Source: Campylobacterales bacterium (lineage in GTDB: Bacteria; Campylobacterota; Campylobacteria; Campylobacterales; Sulfurimonadaceae). Taken from it: 41,846 nucleotides of DNA. The notes beneath the pieces were generated by a model. That model worked only from the letters and a program-made list of their open reading frames with translations, searched no databases and was not told where the DNA came from. The stretch is taken from NCBI GenBank assembly GCA_026390135.1, contig JAPLGN010000039.1, positions 1-41,846 of the forward strand. The letters are read 5' to 3'. Both the position numbers and the translations under genes were made by a program. Shown here one piece after another: positions 25,401 to 34,773 of the stretch (positions are counted from its first letter, which is position 1; every line of letters begins with the position of its first letter).

Positions 25401-27740
25401 TTAGAGAGGATGATAATCTTTAGGCTCAAGAGCGAGTTTATCAGTATCGATTTTAAAATCGAATGTATTGGATTTAAATCCACTATTTCCCATTTTGCTA
25501 AACTGGATAATGGCTGCGGGATTATTTTGAACTTGCATGTAGAGTAATCCAAGCGCATATCGGTTTTCGAGATAGTTGGGATTAGTCATTTTTGAAAGCT
25601 CTAGCAGGGCAATGGCATTTTGGTAGTGCTGTGCACCAATAGAAGCCGATGCTGCCGTAAAGAGAGTTCGTTCATCGGTGAGCTTATAATTGTCAACAGC
25701 TTCGTTGTAAAGGGTATAAGCTTTTTCAAAATCTTGATTGTAAAAGTATGCAAGCGCAAGCGCCGAAGTTAGATTGGCACGATTTTTAGTCGTGGTTTGA
25801 AGCTTAGTTTCAAGATCTTGAATTAAAGGTTCAAGTTTACCGGTAATAGCTGCCATGGCAACGGCCTTATCCCGAACTATCTGAGGACCAAAATAGATAT
25901 CCTCATTGTTCAATTTTTGATTTTTGAGATAATTAAGGGCTAGGCGAGCATATGCTTTTGGTGCTTCATTATTGAAATGTGTATCAATGTAAAGCAGATG
26001 CGGCAGAGTATCATGTGGTTGAGTGAAGGTGAGTTTTTCAGAAGCTTTTTTTGCTTGTTCCTCCATTCCCAATTCTTGAGCAATGATAATTTTCATCACC
26101 AAATACAATGGTCGTTCTTTGTAATGGTTGTCAAGCCAGCGGCTGGATGAAGGATAATTGTTTTCACTTATCGATAAAAGAGTCTGGTAGAGGTCAGACT
26201 CTTCATTTTTTGGTTCCTGAGAGAGGTTTTCTTTGAGAATTGAGATAAGTTTTGGATTTGGTTTTGAAATCATCTCGGATGTCATGATGGCAAAAATACC
26301 GGAGAGATAGTTGTTGGCATCCAGATGATAGGAGCGTAGAAAATGATCATATGCCTTGGTGTAATCACCTAATTGAGCATAGGTAAGTGCTAAATTGTAT
26401 TGCAATATAGAGTGTTGCGGATGGGTTAAGAGAAGTTGTTGAAGTTGAGTATTGGCGTCTCTTAGATGAAAGTGCAATGCTTTGTCAATGGCGAGTGCGA
26501 TACCATAATCAACGTCGGAGGCATGCGAACTTTTTTCAAGATACTCTTTGGCAGAGTCAATATCATCGATATAAATATTGGCATTTCCCTTACGGATATA
26601 GCTGATGGTTTGATTGGCGTTAAAGATTTTATAGGGGGTAAAGGCAAAAATTTTTGGATAGGTCTGGGGATGAACTTTGGCGTTGATGGTACGATAGGCT
26701 TTTTGTGCAGATTCAGTATTAAACAGTGTGGATTTTAGAAATACCTTGAGGGGGTATGGCGTATAAACATCGTTGGGATAAGTATCACTCACTCTTTTGA
26801 GAATAGAGCTGGCTTCTTGATGCTGTCCTAGCTTGAGATCCACAAAAACCAAAGAAAGGCTCTCTTGTATAGGTTTATTATTTTGAATTATTGCACTATT
26901 GAGATAATCACGAGCTCGAGATAAATTACCATTGTTGGCATACAGTAGGCCAAGGGAAAATGAGTCTGTTTCCTGGAGAGGATTTTCAAGAGTTTCGATT
27001 GCCCCGCTGTAATTTCCATACAAAGTATCAATGGAAGCTTTGAGCTTATTTTGGGTCAGTTGATATTCAGAGGTAGTGGGATGGTTAAGGGCACTAAGTG
27101 CTTCAAAATAGTTTCCGCGATAGTAATTGATCAATGAATAATAATACGAATACATAGGAGAATTACTTTCGGTATTCAAATAGGCATGTGCCAAGTCGAT
27201 GTAATACTCAAAGTTTTCTTTTTGTTTCAAATGCAGACAGCAAACGGCAGCATTGAGTGCGCTGACACAACGGTTTTCTGACATAGAAATAGAGCGTTTA
27301 AAGTTTTCCAAAGCGGAACTGTACTCTTTTTCTTTGAGCCTTACGACACCAAGATTGTATTGCGAAATAGACTCAGAGTAAAGGGCAATTTTTTCAAAAA
27401 GCTTGAGTGCTTCAGCTTGATTGCCATTGGCGTACATGTAGTTGGCACGCTCAATCATATTTTCAAGTTCGCTTGGCTCTATTTTGGGTTCTTCGGGATT
27501 TTTGGAGGAAATAAGAGGCTCTTCTTTGGTGACAATACCCTCTTTATGTGAGTGAGAGAGGAAGGCAAACGTCCCTCCACCTATTAGTAATAATGCACCC
27601 ACAGCACCTGCAATAATAAGGATTTTCTTTTTTGGAAATGGCGGCTTTGCTATGGTACTCTCATCGTCCTTTGATTCGGTTGCCTCAACGCCAGCAGCGT
27701 CGGACTCTTCGATGATGATTATCTCTTCTTGGTCGGCCAT
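25401..27740 (-). CDS. pflB: TPR flagellar motor scaffold protein PflB-like
   Basis: A 779-residue protein with an acidic cytoplasmic N-terminus (1-35), one membrane helix (about 39-62) and a periplasmic region made of many tetratricopeptide repeats (for example AYMYANGNQAEALKLFEKIA-like units). In C. jejuni PflB (paralysed flagellum) has this architecture, is encoded beside serS, and forms the medial disk with PflA that recruits the MotAB stators. Gene order and layout both match, so the name is likely, but TPR proteins are common and sequence identity was not tested. It follows serS by 16 bp on the same strand. Confidence 0.75.
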   Translation of the reverse strand: MADQEEIIIIEESDAAGVEATESKDDESTIAKPPFPKKKILIIAGAVGALLLIGGGTFAFLSHSHKEGIVTKEEPLISSKNPEEPKIEPSELENMIERANYMYANGNQAEALKLFEKIALYSESISQYNLGVVRLKEKEYSSALENFKRSISMSENRCVSALNAAVCCLHLKQKENFEYYIDLAHAYLNTESNSPMYSYYYSLINYYRGNYFEALSALNHPTTSEYQLTQNKLKASIDTLYGNYSGAIETLENPLQETDSFSLGLLYANNGNLSRARDYLNSAIIQNNKPIQESLSLVFVDLKLGQHQEASSILKRVSDTYPNDVYTPYPLKVFLKSTLFNTESAQKAYRTINAKVHPQTYPKIFAFTPYKIFNANQTISYIRKGNANIYIDDIDSAKEYLEKSSHASDVDYGIALAIDKALHFHLRDANTQLQQLLLTHPQHSILQYNLALTYAQLGDYTKAYDHFLRSYHLDANNYLSGIFAIMTSEMISKPNPKLISILKENLSQEPKNEESDLYQTLLSISENNYPSSSRWLDNHYKERPLYLVMKIIIAQELGMEEQAKKASEKLTFTQPHDTLPHLLYIDTHFNNEAPKAYARLALNYLKNQKLNNEDIYFGPQIVRDKAVAMAAITGKLEPLIQDLETKLQTTTKNRANLTSALALAYFYNQDFEKAYTLYNEAVDNYKLTDERTLFTAASASIGAQHYQNAIALLELSKMTNPNYLENRYALGLLYMQVQNNPAAIIQFSKMGNSGFKSNTFDFKIDTDKLALEPKDYHPL

Positions 27741-27756
27741 AAGCTCTCTTTAGGAT

Positions 27757-29001
27757 TTAGAGGTATTTTTGCAATACAGTTGGTAGGATGATGGAACCGT
27801 CTTCTTGTTGAAAATTTTCCATAATAGCTACCATCGTCCGTCCGACCGCTAAACTTGAACCGTTGAGGGTATGTGCAAGGATATTTTTCCCCTCTTCTTT
27901 GTAGCGGATTTTAGCACGGCGGGCTTGAAAGTCGCGCGTATTGGAAACAGAGCTGATTTCACGGTACGCATTTTGCCCCGGAAGCCACACTTCTAAATCA
28001 ACTGTTCTCGCAGCACCAAATCCTAAATCTCCGGTACAAAGAGTCACGAGACGGTGTGGAAGTCCCAATGCTGCAAGGAGGTCAGAAGCGCACGCAACCA
28101 TTTCATCAAATACTCCGTCGCTTTGATCGGCGCGAGTGATAGAGACAAGCTCTACTTTGTGAAACTGATGCTGACGAATCATACCGCGTACATCACGTCC
28201 GCCTGAACCTGCCTCTTTACGAAAACACGACGTATAGCCTGTCATTTTAATCGGCAAATCTTGGGCATTTAAAATCTCATCTTGATAGAGATTGGTGAGG
28301 GGTACTTCGGCGGTGGGGATAAGGAATAGCTCTTCCCCATCAACTTTAAACAAATCATCTTCAAACTTTGGAAGTTGACCTGTCCCTTCCAAGGCACGGC
28401 GGTTGACAAGCATCGGAACGCTCACCTCCATAAATCCGCGCTCACGGTTGAAGTCAAGCATAAAATTGATAAGGGCACGCTCCAAGCGTGCTCCCATTCC
28501 GCTTACGACACTAAAACGACTTTTGGCAAGTTTGACCCCACGCTCGAAATCAATCCAACCATTTTGTTCTGCAAGTTCCCAATGCTCTTTTGGGGTGAAG
28601 GAAAATACTGGAGGAGTAAGTACTTTTCTGAGCTCAACATTATCATTTTCATCTTCGCCGTCAGGGACATCGGAATCAGGAAAATTGGGGACACGCATGG
28701 CAATGGTTTCTAATGCTTCTTCGGCGATTCGTTGTGCTTCTAAGAGATCTACCAATTGAGCTTTTGCTGCATCTACTTCAACTTTAAGTTCATCCGTGCT
28801 TTTCCCTTCTTTTTTGTATTGACCAAAAAGACGGCTACGCTCATTTTGAGCCGCTTGGGCACTTTCGTAGACTAGTTTAGTGTTTTTAAGTGTTTCACTA
28901 AGAGTTTTAAGAGAATTGATTAGCTCGCTGTCCACATTTTTACGTTTAAGTGAAGCTGCCGATGCATCGAAATCTTTTTGAAGAAGTTTTAAATCGATCA
29001 T
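27757..29001 (-). CDS. serS: Seryl-tRNA synthetase
   Basis: Charges tRNA-Ser (and tRNA-Sec) with serine. The 414-residue class II synthetase has the N-terminal coiled-coil arm (about 25-100), motif 2 with [20 protein letters not shown] and QFHKVEL, and motif 3 [18 protein letters not shown] near the C-terminus. Length is usual. It is the first gene of a two-gene unit with pflB. Confidence 0.97.
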   Translation of the reverse strand: MIDLKLLQKDFDASAASLKRKNVDSELINSLKTLSETLKNTKLVYESAQAAQNERSRLFGQYKKEGKSTDELKVEVDAAKAQLVDLLEAQRIAEEALETIAMRVPNFPDSDVPDGEDENDNVELRKVLTPPVFSFTPKEHWELAEQNGWIDFERGVKLAKSRFSVVSGMGARLERALINFMLDFNRERGFMEVSVPMLVNRRALEGTGQLPKFEDDLFKVDGEELFLIPTAEVPLTNLYQDEILNAQDLPIKMTGYTSCFRKEAGSGGRDVRGMIRQHQFHKVELVSITRADQSDGVFDEMVACASDLLAALGLPHRLVTLCTGDLGFGAARTVDLEVWLPGQNAYREISSVSNTRDFQARRAKIRYKEEGKNILAHTLNGSSLAVGRTMVAIMENFQQEDGSIILPTVLQKYL

Positions 29002-29057
29002 AAAGTGTAATTCCTACTGGTATAAAGTGAGTCGATTATAGCCAAAAGAGGCTGAAG

Positions 29058-29960
29058 TTAGCTCAAAATTGCCTTGGCAAGTTCGAACTGGTTGGCAGTC
29101 ATAATATGGATTTTCGGATGGAGGGCTTTTAGTTCTTCGAAAAGGTTTTTACTAAGCTCAAATCCGACACGGTACTCTTCCTCGATACTAATGAGAGAAG
29201 CTTCCTCCAGGGCCTTTACCCATTCTAGTGGAACATAAATACCGGGGACGTTTTCATCCAAAAATCGGGCGGTTCGGAGTTTTGTGATCGGAAAATACCC
29301 CAAAATTAGAACACAATGACCGTCGTGCTCACTATTGGCATTTTCCATCATTTCGAGAAGTTGACGGGCATTTTCGAGATCATACACGGGTTGAGAGATG
29401 ATTCCGATAGCACCGTGAGCTACTTTTTTAGACATTTTCTTTTGCAGGGTAGCGGAACTTTTTGCATACGAGTCGGTCACAGCAAATGGATAGATCTCTT
29501 GAACTGGGGAGAGGAGTTTTTGCTCCGCCATATCCGTACCGTTATTGAGTGTCGTGATAATATCGAGAAGGAGTTTGCTATTCCCCTCGAATACTCCTTT
29601 GGCGTGAGGTTGATCGGAGTAGTGTGCACTGTCTCCGGTAAGGGCAAGAATCGCACGTACATTTGCCTCATTAGCTCCGAGGAGATCGCTTTGCAGGGCG
29701 ATGCGGTTTCGATCACGCATGCTCATTGTGGCGAGTGTCGGTTTGTCGAAACGGTCTTGGAGTTTCATTGCGGCAAAGAGAGCATTGTATTTTAGTTTAG
29801 CCAGCGGGTTGTCGGTGGTACTGAACCCATCCACAAGTTTATCAAGACCCAAAGCCGCAATTTTTTCAATGGTAGGAGCAAACTGTGCTGAACGCGAGGG
29901 AGTTGTTTCGAGTGTTATAAAAGTACTGTTACGGAGTTTATCGATAAAAGGTTCAAACAA
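29058..29960 (-). CDS. Methylenetetrahydrofolate reductase (MetF) family protein
   Basis: A 300-residue (beta/alpha)8-barrel-like protein resembling MetF, which reduces 5,10-methylene-THF to 5-methyl-THF for methionine synthesis. Supporting segments are ALTGDSAHYSDQ (for the family ALRGD loop), IGIISQPVYDLENARQLLE and ILGYFPITKLRTARFLDENVPG (for GIMPI). It is divergent: the usual FEFFPPK-type opening is ETTPSRSAQF. The start is TTG at 29960 with AAAGG seven bases upstream. It may be the main MetF or a second, specialised copy; the window cannot tell. Confidence 0.7.
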   Translation of the reverse strand: MFEPFIDKLRNSTFITLETTPSRSAQFAPTIEKIAALGLDKLVDGFSTTDNPLAKLKYNALFAAMKLQDRFDKPTLATMSMRDRNRIALQSDLLGANEANVRAILALTGDSAHYSDQPHAKGVFEGNSKLLLDIITTLNNGTDMAEQKLLSPVQEIYPFAVTDSYAKSSATLQKKMSKKVAHGAIGIISQPVYDLENARQLLEMMENANSEHDGHCVLILGYFPITKLRTARFLDENVPGIYVPLEWVKALEEASLISIEEEYRVGFELSKNLFEELKALHPKIHIMTANQFELAKAILS

Positions 29961-29974
29961 AAGATGCCTTTGGA

Positions 29975-29980
29975 TATAAT
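29975..29980 (+). promoter_or_regulatory. -10 element of the serB transcript
   Basis: TATAAT in GGATATAATTGC lies 31 bases before the serB TTG, in the 51-bp gap between the divergent MetF-family gene and serB. Confidence 0.5.
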
Positions 29981-30011
29981 TGCATTATTATAACAAAGAG
30001 GATTATGTCTT

Positions 30012-30638
30012 TTGATTAAGTTAGCAGTATTTGATTTTGATTCGACACTGATGGATGGTGAAACCATTGATTTTTTCGCTGAAGCTTTGGGAATCGGCGC
30101 GAAAGTCAGTGCGATTACCGAGCGGGCGATGAATGGGGAACTCGATTTTTTTGAATCGTTACAACAACGAGTAGGGCTGCTGGAAGGTTTGGAATTTTCA
30201 AAAGTAGAAAAAATTTGTCACAATCTCCCTTATATGCCGGGTGCTATCGAGACAATTGCTGCGTTAAAAGAGCGCGGGATTAAGGTGGTTTGCTTTAGCG
30301 GTGGTTTTCGTTCGGCGACTTCGCATGCAAAAAGTATCCTTGGGTATGATGCCGATTTTTCCAATGTATTGCATGAAAAAGAGGGAAAGCTCACGGGACT
30401 TGTCGGTGGAGATATGATGTTTGATTTTTCCAAAGGGGATATGCTGCAGCGTCTGCAAGGACTTTTCGGGATTACCGAAGAGGAAACGATGGTCATTGGA
30501 GATGGAGCAAATGATCGCTCGATGTTCGCTCATGCCGGAATTCGTGTGGCATTTTGTGCCAAAGAGATTCTTAAAAAAGAGGCCAATGTCATAATTGACA
30601 CCAAAGACCTCACACAGATTATTACAAAGGTATTTTAA
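30012..30638 (+). CDS. serB: Phosphoserine phosphatase
   Basis: A HAD phosphatase for the last step of serine synthesis. The 208 residues show motif I DFDSTL with Asp8 and Asp10, motif II SGG (96-98), a conserved KGDMLQRLQ lysine and motif IV GDGANDRSM. The DFDST/SGG/GDGAND set is the phosphoserine phosphatase signature. The start is TTG at 30012; the nearby ATG at 30005 opens only a four-codon frame (MSFD) in another phase. Its stop overlaps the next ATG. Confidence 0.9.
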   Translation: MIKLAVFDFDSTLMDGETIDFFAEALGIGAKVSAITERAMNGELDFFESLQQRVGLLEGLEFSKVEKICHNLPYMPGAIETIAALKERGIKVVCFSGGFRSATSHAKSILGYDADFSNVLHEKEGKLTGLVGGDMMFDFSKGDMLQRLQGLFGITEEETMVIGDGANDRSMFAHAGIRVAFCAKEILKKEANVIIDTKDLTQIITKVF

Positions 30639-30979
30639 TGTTAGAAAATTCACTATGGTTGCGTTACAACCCGGAAAAAACGATTCGAGAAGTATTGGTC
30701 GGACTCTATGGCTGTGCTGCTGTTGAGATCGAAGAAGATGAGCGAGAGCTGTATGCATCATTAAAGCGTCATTTGACGAAAAAAGAGTTGCGGATGATTA
30801 TGATGAATGAAAGTGGTTGCTCGGTAGAAGAGATTGGCGCTGAAGTTGCACTTGAGGGTGAAGCATTGACCAAGGCGCAATATAAAGCGTACCGAAAAGT
30901 TCGTCAGGATAAGATTCGTTTGGAAGTGCGCGCGAATAAAGTTAAAGAAGAAAAAGTTGAGCTTGCCGAAGAAGTGTGA
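30638..30979 (+). CDS. Unknown 113-aa charged helical protein
   Basis: I do not recognise this protein. It is highly charged and predicted helical. The stretch LTKKELRMIMMNESGCSVEEIGAEVALEG (about 47-75), followed by KAYRKVRQDKIR, has the rhythm of a helix-turn-helix like sigma-factor region 4, but without enough conserved positions to be sure. The C-terminus is Lys/Glu-rich. It starts on the last base of the serB stop (TAATG), so it is translated with serB. No signal peptide or membrane segment is present. Confidence 0.7.
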   Translation: MLENSLWLRYNPEKTIREVLVGLYGCAAVEIEEDERELYASLKRHLTKKELRMIMMNESGCSVEEIGAEVALEGEALTKAQYKAYRKVRQDKIRLEVRANKVKEEKVELAEEV

Positions 30980-31021
30980 TGTCAATGTGATTTATTAATC
31001 GTTCATTTATTCTTTCTAAGA

Positions 31022-31027
31022 TATGAT
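31022..31027 (+). promoter_or_regulatory. Probable -10 element of the cytochrome gene
   Basis: TATGAT lies 29 bases before the cytochrome ATG, with AAAAGGA at 31044-31050 as the ribosome site. Confidence 0.4.
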
Positions 31028-31055
31028 GTTCTTGATATTTAAAAAAAGGAATTGT

Positions 31056-31388
31056 ATGATGAAATCAACTTCATTGTTACTTGCGGCTGTTGTGGCTGTT
31101 GGCATGATGGCAACTACTGCATCTGCTGATGTCAAAAAAGGTCAAAAAGCCTACTTGAAAACTTGTAAAAATTGTCATGGTAACGGTACTAAAGGTGCTG
31201 CTATGCATACACAGGACGAGTGGGATGATTTATTTGCTAATGGTGGTGCTAACATCATCAAGAAGCATGCTGGAACAAAAGCTGAACCTATGTTTACAGG
31301 TGACAGTTTTAAAGAGCAATCACAAGATTTACGCGACTTCTTGTTTGAATACGGTTCGGATTCAGGCAACGTCCCTTCTTGTGGCTAA
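31056..31388 (+). CDS. Small periplasmic c-type cytochrome (class I, monoheme)
   Basis: A 110-residue protein with a signal peptide (cut predicted after ASA, residue 24) and one heme site, CKNCH (37-41). EPMFTGDSF, about 45 residues later, could provide the axial methionine. A single heme and small size fit a soluble electron carrier such as c553 or a cytochrome subunit, but no partner enzyme is encoded nearby. I chose ATG 31056 because AAAGGA lies six bases upstream and the signal peptide starts cleanly. An in-frame ATG at 31023 would add 11 residues before it. A strong terminator follows. Confidence 0.88.
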   Translation: MMKSTSLLLAAVVAVGMMATTASADVKKGQKAYLKTCKNCHGNGTKGAAMHTQDEWDDLFANGGANIIKKHAGTKAEPMFTGDSFKEQSQDLRDFLFEYGSDSGNVPSCG

Positions 31389-31399
31389 ATACTTCAACT

Positions 31400-31426
31400 C
31401 TCTTCTCTTTATGAGAAGAGGTTTTT
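31400..31426 (+). terminator. Rho-independent terminator of the cytochrome gene
   Basis: CTCTTCTC (31400-31407) and GAGAAGAG (31413-31420) form a perfect 8-bp stem with loop TTTAT, followed by G and five T residues. It lies 12 bases after the stop codon. In the minus direction there is no T-run, so it is one-directional. It is the clearest terminator in the window. Confidence 0.88.
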
Positions 31427-31483
31427 CTTCATAGTTTAAATTTTCTCTTTTAACTTACTTTACTACTTTCTATTACTGATTCG

Positions 31484-32464
31484 TTACATTTGACAGTGCG
31501 ATGGAGCAAATTGCTCACGTCCAAGATTAAGAAGTTCTTCATCTAAACGGTAGGGATTAAGGGCAACTTCGTCAATGGATTTAAAATTAAAATGACTTTT
31601 GCTATAGCAGATGACGGAGTTGTTTTTTCCTTCCAGTAACGCATCGATGGCGTGAGTCACAAACTTATACGCCATAAGTCGATCATACACGCTTGGATTA
31701 CCTCCTCGTTGAAGATGCCCTAAAATACTGACCCGTGATTCAAATCCTAACTCTTCTTCAAACCATTGTGCTACTTCATTGGCATTTTTAAGACCTTCAG
31801 AAACGACAGCGATGAAATAATCACGACCTTTGCGTATTTGAGATTCAAAGCATCCTTTGTACTGTGTGATGTCAATAGGGATTTCAGGTATCAAACATAC
31901 TTCAGCACCGGAAGTAATTGCAGATACGAGTGCGAGATAGCCGCAATCGCGTCCCATGGTTTCAATCACAAAGGCACGCCGAAAGGAAGAAGCGGTATCA
32001 CGAATGGAATCAATCGCATTTTTGATGATATTAAGAGCAGTATCGACTCCAAGGCAGTAGTCTGTACCATTAATATCGTTGTCAATCGTAGAAGGTATAC
32101 CGCAAAACGAGATACCGGATTCATGATAAAAACGCTCCATACCCCTAAAGCTGCCATCACCTCCAAGTACAATCAGTTTTGTGATCCCTTTATCCTGCAA
32201 GTTTTTAGCCGCTATTGCACGATAAGTAGCATCTTTAAAGCGGATTGAACGTGCGGAACGAATCTTGGTGCCTCCTCGTGTCATTATCCCTGCGACGTCT
32301 TCGTAATGGGCCTCACGGATATTATTATCAATAAGACCTTCATAGCCGTTGTAAACAAAAAAAGGCTGCATCCCTTTGGCAAATGAGTACTCAACGAAAC
32401 GCTTGATGGCCGGATTCATCCCAGATACATCACCTCCTGAGCAGAGTATGGCTATTTTATCCAT
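31484..32464 (-). CDS. pfkA: ATP-type 6-phosphofructokinase
   Basis: Phosphorylates fructose-6-phosphate in glycolysis. The 326-residue protein carries CSGGDVSGMN (8-17), GGDGSFRGME with the Gly typical of ATP-dependent enzymes, PSTIDNDINGTDYCLG with the catalytic Asp, METMGRDCG-like ETMGRDCGYLA, and LGHLQRGGNPSVYDR. Length is usual for bacterial PfkA. Its ATG overlaps the end of the Mla-associated lipoprotein gene by 13 bp, after an AAAGGAGAA ribosome site. PfkA is absent from C. jejuni, so its presence fits a free-living relative with glycogen or sugar metabolism. Confidence 0.93.
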   Translation of the reverse strand: MDKIAILCSGGDVSGMNPAIKRFVEYSFAKGMQPFFVYNGYEGLIDNNIREAHYEDVAGIMTRGGTKIRSARSIRFKDATYRAIAAKNLQDKGITKLIVLGGDGSFRGMERFYHESGISFCGIPSTIDNDINGTDYCLGVDTALNIIKNAIDSIRDTASSFRRAFVIETMGRDCGYLALVSAITSGAEVCLIPEIPIDITQYKGCFESQIRKGRDYFIAVVSEGLKNANEVAQWFEEELGFESRVSILGHLQRGGNPSVYDRLMAYKFVTHAIDALLEGKNNSVICYSKSHFNFKSIDEVALNPYRLDEELLNLGREQFAPSHCQM

Positions 32465-33069
32465 TGGTTCTCCTTTCCAACAGTTTCGAGCCAGTCGATT
32501 GTGTTTTCGCTGAGTTGGTGAGTTGCTTTCGTGAGGGCATTTACTCCTCCTTGTGCATCCGCTGAAAGTGCCGGTTCTGTAATGTAAAAGCGCTTAGAAG
32601 CTAGAGTAGTTTTGGTTTTTAGATCAATGAGACGATAGGTGATATCAATTAATCCTTCACTCTTGGAGTCGTTAAGAAAACGGTGGTAAAACGCATTTAA
32701 ATCCGATTCCAAGATTAAATCAGCCGTCGCCTTTGAGGTAACTGGAATAAGGGTGGTAAAAAGCTGTCGATTTTGGAGAGAGGAATACAAAGAACGATCA
32801 ATCATACTGGAGGGAGAGTCCGACCATCTACTGTACAAATAGGCATCAATATGAGAAGTGTCTTTGAGGTAATAGAGTTGTGTTGATACGAGTGAGGGTA
32901 TGCTTCTGGTTGATGAAAGCTTCAGGGCAGCCTTGATGGGTAGAGTTGTCGTAACATGCGGTACGTACGAGGGGAGAATGGTATATTCATGCAACGACGG
33001 TCGAAGTGCGGAACATCCCGTCAGAATAAACGCAATCAGCGTGGTTGAAAAAATGGTTTTCATCGTCAT
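32452..33069 (-). CDS. ABC-transport auxiliary lipoprotein of the Mla-like system
   Basis: A 205-residue lipoprotein with signal peptide and lipobox LTGC (Cys19), then a beta-rich domain like the ABC_trans_aux/PqiC family that accompanies MlaD-type transporters. RSIPSLVSTQLYYLKDTSHIDAYLYSRWSDSP resembles the family core, where a Tyr-rich strand pair precedes a W-x-D-x-P motif. It overlaps mlaD by 4 bp (ATGA) and pfkA by 13 bp. It probably sits at the outer membrane and links the MCE ring to it. Confidence 0.8.
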   Translation of the reverse strand: MTMKTIFSTTLIAFILTGCSALRPSLHEYTILPSYVPHVTTTLPIKAALKLSSTRSIPSLVSTQLYYLKDTSHIDAYLYSRWSDSPSSMIDRSLYSSLQNRQLFTTLIPVTSKATADLILESDLNAFYHRFLNDSKSEGLIDITYRLIDLKTKTTLASKRFYITEPALSADAQGGVNALTKATHQLSENTIDWLETVGKENQWIK

Positions 33070-34034
33070 TCTCCTGGTCCTGGTTTGGGTGTGGATTCTT
33101 TGAAAAGTATGTCCGATGGGCTTTCGCGTAAGGATTTAAGGGTGAGCTCCATCTCGCTTAGCAGTGATCGTGATTGGACTAAAAGAGCATTAAGCTCAGT
33201 GGTTGAGTCTGATGCTATGGATTGAAGATCATAATCACCACGACTCATGGAGGTTTCGATTTTTTCGATGAGGGCATTGCTTTTCTTGGAAGTTTCCGCC
33301 CATGATTTCATGGTAGGGGAGAGGCTGTCTCTCATGGTGACTTTAAAGGTATCCAGTGAACTTCCCACTTTATCAGCGGAAGTTCCAACTTTTAGCATGG
33401 TTTCATCTAGATTTTTGCCAGTTTGTATGGAATTTTTGAGTAATAAATCGATTTCATCTTGGTAGCTGTTGACGCGCTGGGTCAGTATTTTTAGATTCTG
33501 AAGCGTTATGGAAAAGTTTTTGGTATTGTTGTCGCTCATGATGGCGTTGGTATGATCGAGAGTGTCTGAAAGTTTGGTGACAACACTGCTAAGAGTCTCA
33601 TCAAGCCGTCTGATAATGGAAGGCCCTGTTGGAATAATGGCAATATTGTTTTTAGATGTCACGAGCAGAGGTGAATTTTTTGCACCGCCGCTAATTTCAA
33701 TAAAAGCCAATCCTGTTATTCCAAAAAATTTAAGAGATGCGGTCGAATCGGTTTTAATCGGGGCATCTTTTTTGATTCTTAAAATCAGTTCAACCTCTTC
33801 ACTATTGAGAGGATTAATGCGTATTGTTTCCACCTTGCCGACATCAACGCCGTGGAATTTGACAGCCGCTTCCGGGGAAAGTCCAGAGATGGACTCGGTG
33901 ATGTAGACTTTGTATTGCTGGTATTGTTTCTCATCGTTATTGTACTTTCCAAGCCAAAAAGCAAAAGTAATCAATGCACCGGTCAATAGAAGGACAAAAA
34001 ATCCGACGAGAGTATAGTTAACTTTTGATTCCAT
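33066..34034 (-). CDS. mlaD: MlaD/MCE-family periplasmic substrate-binding protein
   Basis: A 322-residue single-pass protein: membrane helix at about 8-27, an MCE domain (about 40-120, with AAVKFHGVDVGKVETIRI and ITGLAFIEISGG), then a long helical tail with repeated SLDTFKVTMRDSLSPTMKSW-type segments. MCE proteins form hexameric tunnels that move phospholipids across the periplasm. I chose ATG 34034 (MESKVNYTLVGFF) with AAAGGAAAA upstream. The frame extends to 34109, but that part lies inside mlaF. It overlaps mlaF by 17 bp. Confidence 0.9.
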   Translation of the reverse strand: MESKVNYTLVGFFVLLLTGALITFAFWLGKYNNDEKQYQQYKVYITESISGLSPEAAVKFHGVDVGKVETIRINPLNSEEVELILRIKKDAPIKTDSTASLKFFGITGLAFIEISGGAKNSPLLVTSKNNIAIIPTGPSIIRRLDETLSSVVTKLSDTLDHTNAIMSDNNTKNFSITLQNLKILTQRVNSYQDEIDLLLKNSIQTGKNLDETMLKVGTSADKVGSSLDTFKVTMRDSLSPTMKSWAETSKKSNALIEKIETSMSRGDYDLQSIASDSTTELNALLVQSRSLLSEMELTLKSLRESPSDILFKESTPKPGPGE

Positions 34035-34773
34035 GCGTTTTCCTTTGAAAAAAATAATCGATAATAGGGTGATTGATGGCGAGGACTTCATTGAGTGTCC
34101 CCTCAGCAATCGCTTTTTTCTCCCCTAGTAACAAGAATCGATCAACGATATGGTGTATCGTACCCAAATCATGGGTAACCATGACAACCGTAAGTCCTAA
34201 AAGATCGCGTAATTGTTGAATCAATGCATCAAACTGCCGCGAACTCAAGGGATCAAGACCCGAAGTGGGTTCATCTAAAAATAAAAGTTTCGGATCAAGA
34301 GCAAGAGCACGTGAGAGGGATGCCCGTTTGACCATTCCACCGCTTAGTTCACTTGGATAGAGATGAATGGCATGTTGGGGCAGACCAACCAGATCAATTT
34401 TGAGTTTAATGAGCTCACGGATGAGGTTTTCTGGAAGATCCGTATATTCTTCATACAGCAGTGAAATGTTTTCACCCACAGTAAGTGAAGAATAAAGAGC
34501 TCCTGATTGAAAAAGTACTCCCCATTTTTTGCGTAATTCTTGAGCTTCAACAAGTGATAAATGTGAAATGTCATTTGCAAAAATTTGGATAGTACCGCTT
34601 GAGGGTTTTTCCAGCATAATCATTTCGCGAAGTAACGTTGATTTACCGGAGCCACTGCCTCCAAGGAAGGCGTAAATTTCATGTTCTCGAATCGTACAGC
34701 TGATGTTATCGTGAATGAGATTCTCACCAAAATAAGTGACAATATTACGCGCTTCAATGATAATAGGGCTCAT
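34018..34773 (-). CDS. mlaF: Mla-type ABC transporter ATP-binding protein
   Basis: A 251-residue ATPase that powers phospholipid transport by the MlaE permease. Walker A GGSGSGKST, the Q-loop, signature LSGGM, Walker B LLFLDEPTSGLDP and a switch His in VTHDLGTIHH are all present. It overlaps mlaE by 4 bp and mlaD by 17 bp. Confidence 0.94.
   Translation of the reverse strand: MSPIIIEARNIVTYFGENLIHDNISCTIREHEIYAFLGGSGSGKSTLLREMIMLEKPSSGTIQIFANDISHLSLVEAQELRKKWGVLFQSGALYSSLTVGENISLLYEEYTDLPENLIRELIKLKIDLVGLPQHAIHLYPSELSGGMVKRASLSRALALDPKLLFLDEPTSGLDPLSSRQFDALIQQLRDLLGLTVVMVTHDLGTIHHIVDRFLLLGEKKAIAEGTLNEVLAINHPIIDYFFQRKTHGIKS

Noticed and set aside
28375-28759. Two overlapping plus-strand frames in serS
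   Set aside because: Antisense to seryl-tRNA synthetase; no start context and no recognisable protein.
29316-29795. 159-codon plus-strand frame within the MetF-family gene
   Set aside because: It is fully antisense to a recognisable barrel protein; its translation shows no family pattern.
31766-32248. 160-codon plus-strand frame within pfkA
   Set aside because: It is the reverse of a well-conserved phosphofructokinase sequence.
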